This document shows, piece after piece, positions 6,286 to 12,804 of a DNA stretch of 12,804 nucleotides. Positions within the stretch are counted from its first letter, which is position 1. Every line of letters begins with the position of its first letter. Origin of the DNA: an uncultured Prevotella sp. (GTDB lineage: Bacteria > Bacteroidota > Bacteroidia > Bacteroidales > Bacteroidaceae); assembly GCA_900318855.1 (NCBI GenBank), contig ONMG01000037.1, positions 1 through 12,804 of the forward strand. Direction: 5' to 3'. Both the position numbers and the translations under genes were made by a program. The notes beneath the pieces were generated by a model that was given only the letters and a program-made list of their open reading frames with translations, searched no databases and was not told the origin of the DNA.

Positions 6286-8184
6286 ATGGAAGAAACTATT
6301 CACGAGGATTGCGGCGTAGCGCTCATACGCCTTTTGAAGCCACTTGAGTATTATCAGCGCAAGTACGGCACTTGGATGTATGGTCTCAACAAGCTCTACC
6401 TGATGATGGAAAAGGAGCATAACCGAGGCCAGGAAGGTGCCGGTATGGCTTGTGTGAAACTGGGCTCCGAACCTGGAAACGAGTACATGTTCCGTGAGAG
6501 GGCTGAGGGAAAGGATGCTATCACTGAGATTTTCGGTACGGTGCGCCGGTCGTTAGCCGGTGTGAAGACGGAGAATCTTTTCGATGCCACCTATGCCCAG
6601 CAGCACCTCCCCTATGCAGGTCAGCTCTATATGGGGCACCTGCGCTACTCGACAACGGGAAAGCGCGGTCTCTCTTATGTACATCCCTTCTTGCGGCGCA
6701 ATAACTGGAAGGCTAAGAACCTGTGCCTCTGCGGTAACTTCAATATGACCAATATCGATGAGATATTCCAGAAGCTCATCCAGCAAGGCCAGTGCCCGAG
6801 AATCTATAGCGACAGCTATATCATGCTGGAATATATGGGGCATCGCCTGGATCGTGAGGTGGAGCGCAATTTTGTGGAAGCTAAGGCTCAAGGGCTGGAG
6901 AATACCGACATCACGCGTTATATTGAGGACCACGTGGAGATGGCCAATGTGCTGAAGACCACTATGACCGACTTCGATGGGGGCTACGTAGTATGTGGCT
7001 TGACGGGTTCCGGCGAGGTGTTCGCCATGCGTGACCCTTGGGGCATCCGGCCCGCATTCTATTATAAGAACGATGAGGTGGTGGTGCTGGCCAGTGAACG
7101 CCCTGTTCTGCAAACCACCTTTGACCTGGAGTGTGATGACATCAAGGAGTTGGGGTATGGTGATGCGCTATTGGTGAAGAAGAATGGTGAATGCACTATT
7201 CAGCGAATCATTGCTCCGCGCGGCGACAGTGCCTGCTCTTTCGAGCGGATCTATTTCAGCCGGGGCTCCGACCGGGATATCTATAAGGAGCGCAAGAAAT
7301 TGGGTGAGCAGCTCGTACAGCCCATCTTAAAAGCTGTGGACAAGGATTTGGACCATACCGTGTTCTCCTTTATACCCAATACTGCCGAAGTGGCCTTCTA
7401 TGGAATGTTGCATGGCTTCAAGCATTATATTAATGACCTGAAGGTTCAGCAGCTGGACCAGTTTGACCATAAGCCTACGCACGAAGAACTGGAAAAGATT
7501 ATCCACACCTATATCCGAAGCGAGAAGGTGGCCTGGAAGGACATCAAGCTCCGCACTTTCATCACAGAGGGCAATTCCCGTAACGACCTGGCCTCTCATG
7601 TGTATGATGTCACTTACGAGAGCGTTACTCCCTATGAGGATAATTTGGTTATCATCGACGACAGCATCGTTCGTGGCACCACCCTTAAAGAGAGCATCCT
7701 CCGTATCCTTGACCGCTTGCATCCGAAGAAGATTGTTGTCGTGAGCAGTGCCCCTCAGATTCGCTATCCCGACTACTACGGTATCGATATGGCGCGGCTT
7801 GAGGAATTCTGTGTGTTCCGTGCAACGATTGAGCTCATCAAGGAGCGCAACATGTATTCGCTGATTGAAGAAACCTACCGGCGTTGCAAGCAGGAGCTGA
7901 ATAAGCCGAAGCAGGAGATGGAAAATTGCGTGCGGGCCATCTATGAACCGTTCACTGTTGACGAAATCAATCGTAAGATTGTGGAGATGCTGCGGCCGGA
8001 AGGTATGACGACACCCGTCGAGATTGTATTCCAGTCGCTCGACGGTCTCCGGACGGCCATTCCCCATCATCATGGCGACTGGTACTTCACGGGCCACTAT
8101 CCGACACCGGGTGGAACGCGTATGTGCAACGAGGCTTTCATCAACTACATTGAGAAGGTCTATCAGTATGAAGAGAAGTTTTAG
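6286..8184 (+). CDS. PurF-like amidophosphoribosyltransferase, long Bacteroidota form
   Basis: PurF makes phosphoribosylamine from PRPP and glutamine, the first step of purine synthesis. This 632-residue protein has a class II (Ntn) glutaminase domain followed by a type I phosphoribosyltransferase domain. Cys9 (EDCGVA) would be the nucleophile after removal of an eight-residue propeptide. GHLRYST (117-123), SDS (175-177) and MRDPWGIRP (248-256) are retained. The PRPP loop IDDSIVRGTT (457-466) is intact, followed by APQIRYPDYYGIDM. Differences from standard PurF (about 470-505 residues): the glutaminase loop reads GNFNMTN rather than HNGNLTN, and about 35 residues are inserted before LRTFI (422-426). 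The usual basic loop after RTFI is replaced, and there is a C-terminal extension of about 100 residues. The position Cys occupies in Fe-S type PurF is Asp496. It heads the likely operon with carAB. Whether it does PurF's job is open. Confidence 0.8.
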   Translation: MEETIHEDCGVALIRLLKPLEYYQRKYGTWMYGLNKLYLMMEKEHNRGQEGAGMACVKLGSEPGNEYMFRERAEGKDAITEIFGTVRRSLAGVKTENLFDATYAQQHLPYAGQLYMGHLRYSTTGKRGLSYVHPFLRRNNWKAKNLCLCGNFNMTNIDEIFQKLIQQGQCPRIYSDSYIMLEYMGHRLDREVERNFVEAKAQGLENTDITRYIEDHVEMANVLKTTMTDFDGGYVVCGLTGSGEVFAMRDPWGIRPAFYYKNDEVVVLASERPVLQTTFDLECDDIKELGYGDALLVKKNGECTIQRIIAPRGDSACSFERIYFSRGSDRDIYKERKKLGEQLVQPILKAVDKDLDHTVFSFIPNTAEVAFYGMLHGFKHYINDLKVQQLDQFDHKPTHEELEKIIHTYIRSEKVAWKDIKLRTFITEGNSRNDLASHVYDVTYESVTPYEDNLVIIDDSIVRGTTLKESILRILDRLHPKKIVVVSSAPQIRYPDYYGIDMARLEEFCVFRATIELIKERNMYSLIEETYRRCKQELNKPKQEMENCVRAIYEPFTVDEINRKIVEMLRPEGMTTPVEIVFQSLDGLRTAIPHHHGDWYFTGHYPTPGGTRMCNEAFINYIEKVYQYEEKF

Positions 8185-8209
8185 TCTTAAATAATCGCTT
8201 ATAAGTCTA

Positions 8210-9289
8210 ATGAGAAATGTAACACTTGTACTTTCCGATGGAACAGAATTCCATGGAAAGTCCTTTGGATTCGAGAAGGCTGTGGCGGGCGAAGTGGTCT
8301 TCAATACGGCCATGATGGGTTATCCTGAGAGCCTCACCGATCCGAGTTATGCCGGACAGCTGATGACGTTCACCTTCCCTCTTGTGGGGAACTATGGGGT
8401 GCCGCCCTTCACGTTCAATGCCGATGGCCTCCCGGATTATATGGAGAGCGATCGTATATATGCATCGGCTATCATCGTCGCTGATTATAGTGAGGCCTAC
8501 AGCCACTGGAACGCTGTCGAGAGTCTGGCTTCGTGGCTCAAGCGCGAAAAGGTGCCTGGCATCACCGGCATCGACACGCGCGAGCTCACCAAAGTGCTTC
8601 GCTCTCACGGTGTGATGATGGGAAAGATTCTATTCGACGATGAACCGGACAATGTGCCGGAGGCCGACTATGAGGGGGTCAACTTCGTCGACAAGGTGAG
8701 TTGCAAGCAAGTCATCCGCTACAACGAGGGTGCAGGCAAGAAGGTTGTCCTGGTAGACTGCGGTGTCAAGGCTAACATCATTCGCTGCCTCATCCGACGC
8801 GGAGTCGAGGTCATCCGTGTGCCATGGAACTATGACTATACCGATATGGACTTCGACGGACTTTTCCTGGCCAATGGCCCCGGCGACCCAGACACCTGCG
8901 AGGATGCCGTGAAGGTGATTCGTAAGCAGCTTTCTATGAGCCGGAAGCCTGTCTGCGGTATCTGTATGGGCAACCAGCTCTTGGGCAAGGCGGCCGGTGC
9001 TACCATCTATAAGCTCAAGTATGGCCATCGCTCACACAATCAGCCCGTCCGACTCGTGGGTACCGATAAATGCTATATCACCTCCCAAAATCATGGCTAT
9101 GCCGTGGATGCCCATTCCCTTGGCACCGATTGGGAGGAACTCTTTGTCAATATGAACGACGGTTCCAATGAGGGAATCCGCCACAAGACCAATCCTTGGT
9201 TCTCATCCCAATTCCATCCAGAGGCCTGCAGTGGCCCTGTTGACACAGAGTTCATGTTCGATAAGTTCGTAGAAACACTTAAAGCTTAG
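8210..9289 (+). CDS. carA: Carbamoyl phosphate synthase small subunit (glutaminase)
   Basis: CarA hydrolyses glutamine and passes ammonia to CarB for carbamoyl phosphate, the precursor of pyrimidines and arginine. The protein has 359 residues, near the family's 360-380. The CarA-specific N-terminal domain covers about 1-150 (DGTEFHGKSFG, EVVFNTAMMGYPESLTDPSY, GITGIDTRELTK). The class I glutaminase domain follows, with nucleophile Cys252 in CGICMGNQ, and His336 and Glu338 in FHPEA. NGPGDP (222-227) and TSQNHGYAV (291-299) are also present. The nucleophile motif has Asn where GICLGHQ has His, which I believe is common in this phylum. The gene starts 25 bases after the purF-like stop and ends four bases before carB, so the three are probably co-transcribed. 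Confidence 0.95.
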   Translation: MRNVTLVLSDGTEFHGKSFGFEKAVAGEVVFNTAMMGYPESLTDPSYAGQLMTFTFPLVGNYGVPPFTFNADGLPDYMESDRIYASAIIVADYSEAYSHWNAVESLASWLKREKVPGITGIDTRELTKVLRSHGVMMGKILFDDEPDNVPEADYEGVNFVDKVSCKQVIRYNEGAGKKVVLVDCGVKANIIRCLIRRGVEVIRVPWNYDYTDMDFDGLFLANGPGDPDTCEDAVKVIRKQLSMSRKPVCGICMGNQLLGKAAGATIYKLKYGHRSHNQPVRLVGTDKCYITSQNHGYAVDAHSLGTDWEELFVNMNDGSNEGIRHKTNPWFSSQFHPEACSGPVDTEFMFDKFVETLKA

Positions 9290-9293
9290 GCAG

Positions 9294-12200
9294 ATGAAAG
9301 ACAACACAATAAAAAAAGTTCTCCTTTTGGGTTCCGGTGCCCTGAAGATTGGCGAGGCGGGTGAATTCGATTACTCGGGTTCCCAAGCCCTGAAGGCATT
9401 GCGTGAGGAGAACATCGAGACGGTGCTCATCAATCCCAATATCGCCACGGTGCAGACCTCGGAGGGTGTAGCCGACAAAATCTATTTCCTGCCCGTGCAG
9501 CCTTATTTCGTCGAGCAGGTCATCAAGAAGGAGCAGCCCGATGGTATCCTCCTTTCCTTCGGCGGTCAGACGGCACTCAATTGTGGTGTTGAGCTCTTTG
9601 AGAAGGGCATACTCGCAAAGTATAATGTTCGGGTGCTGGGCACTCCGGTTCAGGCCATTATGAATACCGAGGACCGGGAACTGTTCGTCGAGCAGCTCAA
9701 GGAGATTAATGTGAAGACCATTTCCAGTGAGGCTTGCGAGAATATCGAGCAGGCACGCAAGGCGGCAGCCGATTTGGGCTATCCGGTCATCATCCGGGCC
9801 GCTTATGCCTTAGGTGGCCTGGGCAGTGGCTTCGCTGACAATGAGGATGAACTCAACCGTCTGGCTGAGAAGGCTTTCTCGTTCTCGCCCCAGGTCCTGG
9901 TGGAGAAGAGCCTGAAGGGATGGAAGGAAATCGAGTACGAGGTGGTGCGCGACCGCTATGACAACTGCATTACGGTGTGCAATATGGAGAACTTCGATCC
10001 TCTTGGCATCCATACCGGAGAGTCGATAGTCATCGCTCCCTCGCAGACGCTCTCCAACAGTGAATATCATAAGCTGCGTGCGCTCTCCATCAAGATTATT
10101 CGCCATATTGGCATTGTCGGTGAGTGTAATGTGCAATATGCCTTCGACCCGCAAAGCGAGGATTATCGTGTCATTGAGGTGAATGCCCGGCTCAGCCGGT
10201 CGTCGGCACTGGCCAGCAAGGCCACCGGTTATCCATTGGCCTTTGTGGCAGCCAAGCTCGGCTTGGGCTATGGTCTTTTCGAACTGAAGAACTCGGTCAC
10301 CAAGACTACGAGTGCATTCTTCGAGCCGGCCCTCGATTATGTAGTCTGCAAGATTCCCCGTTGGGATTTGAGCAAGTTCCGCGGGGTTGACCGCGAGCTG
10401 GGCTCCAGCATGAAGAGTGTGGGTGAGGTAATGGCTATAGGACGTAACTTCGAGGAGGCCATACAGAAAGGACTGCGAATGATAGGACAGGGGATGCACG
10501 GCTTCGTGGAGAACAAGGAATTGCAGATTCCCGATATCGACGAGGCGCTCCGCGAACCCACTGATAAGCGCATCTTCGTCATCTCCAAGGCGATGCACCG
10601 TGGCTATACCATTGACCAGATATATGAGCTCACGAAGATCGACCGGTGGTTCCTCTATAAGTTGAAGCATATCATCGACATTGATGAGGAACTAAAGAAG
10701 TGCAACATTAATACCTTGGGAGCCGACCTGCTGCGCACAGCCAAGGTCTACGGTTTTACCGATTTCCAGGTGGCGCGTGCCGTCGGACTCGAGAAGGATT
10801 TGGGCAACATGCACCAAGCGCTGCTCGTAGTGCGCCGCCTGCGCAAGAGCTACGGCATCCTGCCCGTGGTGAAGCAAATCGACACGCTCGCCGCTGAGTA
10901 TCCGGCACAGACCAACTATCTCTATGTCACCTATGCCGGCGTGAAGAGCGATATCAGCTTCGACAACGACAAACGTTCTATCATTGTGCTCGGTTCGGGA
11001 GCCTACCGTATAGGCAGTTCCGTGGAGTTCGACTGGTGTGGCGTGCAGGCCCTTAACACCATCCGTCGGCAGGGCTTCCGGTCGGTGATGATCAACTATA
11101 ACCCCGAGACCGTGTCGACCGATTACGATATGTGCGACCGTCTCTACTTCGACGAGCTCACCTTCGAGCGTGTCATGGATATCATCGAGCTTGAGAATCC
11201 CCACGGAGTCATCATCTCCACGGGCGGTCAGATTCCCAATAACCTCGCCATGTATCTCGATGCTGCCAATGTGCCCATCCTCGGTACGGCTGCCAAGGAT
11301 ATCGACCATGCAGAGGACCGGGCCAAGTTCTCGGAGATGCTCAATCAGTTGGGTATCAATCAGCCCGAGTGGAGCGCACTGACCAGCAAGGAGGACATTG
11401 ATGCCTTCGTCAACCGTGTCGGCTTCCCGGTGTTGGTGCGGCCCAGTTATGTGCTTTCGGGTGCGGCCATGAATGTCTGTTCCAATAAGGAGGAGCTTGA
11501 GCGCTTCCTCAAGCTGGCAGCCAATGTCAGCGAGGACCATCCTGTTGTGGTGAGCAAGTTCATTGAACATGCCAAGGAGATTGATTTCGATGCTGTAGCC
11601 CGTCATGGCGAGGTGTTGGCCTACGCCATCAGCGAGCACATCGAGTTTGCCGGTGTCCACTCGGGCGATGCCACACTGCTCTTCCCGCCTCAGAAGCTCT
11701 ATGTGGAGACGGTGCGGCGCATCAAGCGCATCAGCCGAAAGATTGCAGAGGCACTGCATATCAACGGTCCCTTCAATATACAGTACATGGCGCGCGAGAA
11801 CGACATCCTTGTTATCGAATGCAACCTGCGCTCCTCACGCAGCTTCCCGTTCGTGAGCAAGGTGCTGAAGCTCAATCTTATCGACCTCGCCACTAAGGTC
11901 ATGCTCGGTGTGCCGGTGGAGAAGCCGAACAAGAACCTCTTCGATCTCGACTATGTGGGTATCAAAGCCTCGCAGTTCAGTTTCAACCGCCTGCAAAAAG
12001 CCGACCCTGTGCTGGGAGTCGACATGAGTTCTACGGGTGAGGTGGGATGCCTCGGCGACACCACCAACCAGGCTTTGCTCAAGGCCATGCTCGCCGTGGG
12101 ACAGCGCATACCTAAGCACACGGTGCTCCTCTCTACTGGTGGAGCCAAGCAGAAGGCAGAGATGCTGGATGCGGCAAAGATGCTGAGCAGTCATGGCTAC

Positions 12201-12311
12201 GAGCTCTTTGCTACAGGTGGCACATCCGATTATCTGACTGCTAATGGGGTGCAGAACACACGTGTCTTCTGGCCTCAGACGAGGGCAAGGAGCCGCAGGC
12301 GCTCACCCTGA
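9294..12311 (+). CDS. carB: Carbamoyl phosphate synthase large subunit, C-terminus frameshifted
   Basis: CarB joins bicarbonate, ammonia and two ATP to make carbamoyl phosphate. The first ATP-grasp half includes GGQTALNCGVELF, ALGGLGSG (172-179), GWKEIEYEVVRD and EVNARLSRSSALASKATG. An oligomerisation region follows at about 400-555. The second half begins near residue 562 (VLGSGAYRIGSSVEFDW), with PSYVLSGAAMNV and IECNLRSSRSFPFVSK (841-856). The MGS-like allosteric domain starts near 941. After Trp-Pro994 the frame is lost: eleven arginine-rich residues follow and a TGA ends the protein at 1005. The next frame restores a normal CarB ending to 12517. One missing T near 12275 would restore a 1074-residue protein. 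Both catalytic halves are intact; about 80 residues of the regulatory domain are lost. The cause may be a sequencing error or a true mutation. It sits four bases after carA. Confidence 0.93.
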   Translation: MKDNTIKKVLLLGSGALKIGEAGEFDYSGSQALKALREENIETVLINPNIATVQTSEGVADKIYFLPVQPYFVEQVIKKEQPDGILLSFGGQTALNCGVELFEKGILAKYNVRVLGTPVQAIMNTEDRELFVEQLKEINVKTISSEACENIEQARKAAADLGYPVIIRAAYALGGLGSGFADNEDELNRLAEKAFSFSPQVLVEKSLKGWKEIEYEVVRDRYDNCITVCNMENFDPLGIHTGESIVIAPSQTLSNSEYHKLRALSIKIIRHIGIVGECNVQYAFDPQSEDYRVIEVNARLSRSSALASKATGYPLAFVAAKLGLGYGLFELKNSVTKTTSAFFEPALDYVVCKIPRWDLSKFRGVDRELGSSMKSVGEVMAIGRNFEEAIQKGLRMIGQGMHGFVENKELQIPDIDEALREPTDKRIFVISKAMHRGYTIDQIYELTKIDRWFLYKLKHIIDIDEELKKCNINTLGADLLRTAKVYGFTDFQVARAVGLEKDLGNMHQALLVVRRLRKSYGILPVVKQIDTLAAEYPAQTNYLYVTYAGVKSDISFDNDKRSIIVLGSGAYRIGSSVEFDWCGVQALNTIRRQGFRSVMINYNPETVSTDYDMCDRLYFDELTFERVMDIIELENPHGVIISTGGQIPNNLAMYLDAANVPILGTAAKDIDHAEDRAKFSEMLNQLGINQPEWSALTSKEDIDAFVNRVGFPVLVRPSYVLSGAAMNVCSNKEELERFLKLAANVSEDHPVVVSKFIEHAKEIDFDAVARHGEVLAYAISEHIEFAGVHSGDATLLFPPQKLYVETVRRIKRISRKIAEALHINGPFNIQYMARENDILVIECNLRSSRSFPFVSKVLKLNLIDLATKVMLGVPVEKPNKNLFDLDYVGIKASQFSFNRLQKADPVLGVDMSSTGEVGCLGDTTNQALLKAMLAVGQRIPKHTVLLSTGGAKQKAEMLDAAKMLSSHGYELFATGGTSDYLTANGVQNTRVFWPQTRARSRRRSP

Positions 12312-12517
12312 TGCACGAACACAAAATCGATATGGTGGTCAACATCCCGAAGGATCTTACGCCGCGTGAGCTTACCAATGGCTACAAGATTCGCCGCTCG
12401 GCCATCGATTTGAATATTCCGCTTATCACCAATAGTCGCTTGGCCAGTGCCTTCATCACTGCTTTCTGTTCGGTGAAGCCCGACGATCTTGACATCAAGA
12501 GCTGGGACGAGTATTAG
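12275..12517 (+). pseudogene. carB: Displaced C-terminal part of carB in the -1 frame
   Basis: Reading from 12275 in the frame shifted by -1 gives SDEGKEPQALTLMHEHK, followed by conserved CarB sequence such as NIPKDLTPRELTNGYKIRR and the ending DDLDIKSWDEY. It continues the MGS-like regulatory domain broken at residue 994 of the upstream frame. An in-frame ATG at 12311-12313 overlaps the TGA stop of the upstream frame (TGATG), so a 68-residue fragment could be made by reinitiation, though nothing shows that it is. It is best treated as part of carB rather than as a separate gene. Confidence 0.85.
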
Positions 12518-12540
12518 TCCGTCCGCCCTCACTCTCTTTC

Positions 12541-12580
12541 GGAGCCCGCTGCCATAGCCCGTGCATGGACAGCGGGCTTC
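12541..12580 (+). terminator. Stem-loop after carB
   Basis: AGCCCGCTG (12543-12551) pairs with CAGCGGGCT (12570-12578). The stem continues inward with CCAT (12552-12555) to ATGG (12565-12568) and outward by a G-U and a G-C pair. It lies 23 bases after the carB stop and is the likely end of the purF-like/carAB transcript. There is no strong U-run directly after it, so it may need Rho or may only protect the 3' end. Confidence 0.6.
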
Positions 12581-12804
12581 GCTGTATAGTGGCGGCAGCA
12601 GACCATTTCAGTACTTGACTTCGTCGCTCTTTTGTAGCCTATCCATCCAATTTCGGCCGTCTTGTAAGCATACAAAAAATCCCAGGGCTATCCTCGGGAT
12701 ATTTTCCTGTTTTCGTCATTGCGTCACCCAATTCGAATATATTATCAGAGAGTAACAGCACTTGCAATAGAAGTGAAGAAAATCATAGGCAGGCTTCCGC
12801 TCCC
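12581..12804. other. Downstream region without a recognisable gene
   Basis: I see no convincing coding region, RNA gene or repeat here. An open frame of 64 codons across 12561-12755 on the plus strand begins inside the carB terminator hairpin and resembles no known protein. The region is probably an intergenic spacer running to the next gene beyond the window. Confidence 0.5.

Noticed and set aside
7327..8313. Minus-strand open frame of 328 codons antisense to the purF-like gene
   Set aside because: It lies inside a well-supported gene, resembles no protein family, and such frames arise from the codon bias of the true strand.
9810..10670. Minus-strand open frame of 286 codons antisense to carB
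   Set aside because: Shadow of the first ATP-grasp half of carB, with low-information sequence.
10692..11759. Minus-strand open frame of 355 codons antisense to carB
   Set aside because: Fully inside the conserved carB coding sequence; no family motifs and no promoter or start context.
12262..12285. Programmed frameshifting in carB
   Set aside because: No slippery heptamer, pseudoknot or internal Shine-Dalgarno-like signal is apparent at the break; an ordinary one-base deletion or sequence error is simpler.
3587..12752. Repeated 11-mer TTATCAGAGAG at 3587-3597 and 12742-12752
   Set aside because: Only two copies in unrelated contexts with no extended similarity around them.
12561..12755. 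Plus-strand open frame of 64 codons after carB
   Set aside because: It begins inside the carB terminator stem, has no promoter, and its translation resembles nothing known.
1..12804. Mobile elements, CRISPR arrays, tRNA/rRNA genes or a defence system
   Set aside because: No transposase or integrase motifs, regularly spaced repeats, cloverleaf-like sequences or defence-family genes could be found; gene content and base composition look uniform and chromosomal.

Overview
The window looks like a chromosomal housekeeping segment from a Bacteroidota species, most likely order Bacteroidales and perhaps Prevotellaceae. Three things support this. The linked genes bamD, an rpoZ-like omega gene and a DUF4293 gene are typical of that group. 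Intergenic promoters fit the group's -33 TTTG / -7 TAnnTTTG pattern with 19-20 nt spacing. The PurF-like, CarA and CarB proteins have the sequence style of this phylum. The genus is inference. No mobile element, CRISPR array, tRNA or rRNA is visible.

Layout. (1) Bases 1-195 hold the bamD promoter and perhaps the first codons of a leftward gene leaving the window. (2) 196-2017 is a rightward cluster: BamD lipoprotein, RNA polymerase omega-like subunit and a four-helix DUF4293 membrane protein. It ends at a strong hairpin (2042-2096) that also faces the leftward genes. (3) 2117-3562, leftward: an OprO/OprP-type porin followed by a 70-residue membrane protein with a natural run of six histidines. 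(4) 3853-5253, rightward: a uronate isomerase (UxaC) homologue whose active-site motifs depart from the family pattern. (5) 5395-6189 plus stop: a Wza-type polysaccharide export lipoprotein with its own promoter and no capsule partner genes beside it. (6) 6286-12517: a probable operon of a long PurF-like amidophosphoribosyltransferase, carA and carB. Its first start codon directly follows a terminator-like hairpin with a U-run.

The last three genes are tied together by glutamine amide nitrogen: the PurF-like protein uses a class II glutaminase on PRPP chemistry, and CarAB uses a class I glutaminase to make carbamoyl phosphate for pyrimidines and arginine. As given, carB carries a -1 frameshift near 12275. 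It removes about 80 residues from the C-terminal regulatory (MGS-like) domain and leaves the catalytic domains intact.

No clearly new multi-gene system is visible. The points most worth checking are the altered UxaC active site, the carB frameshift, the divergent PurF-like enzyme and the hairpin at its start.
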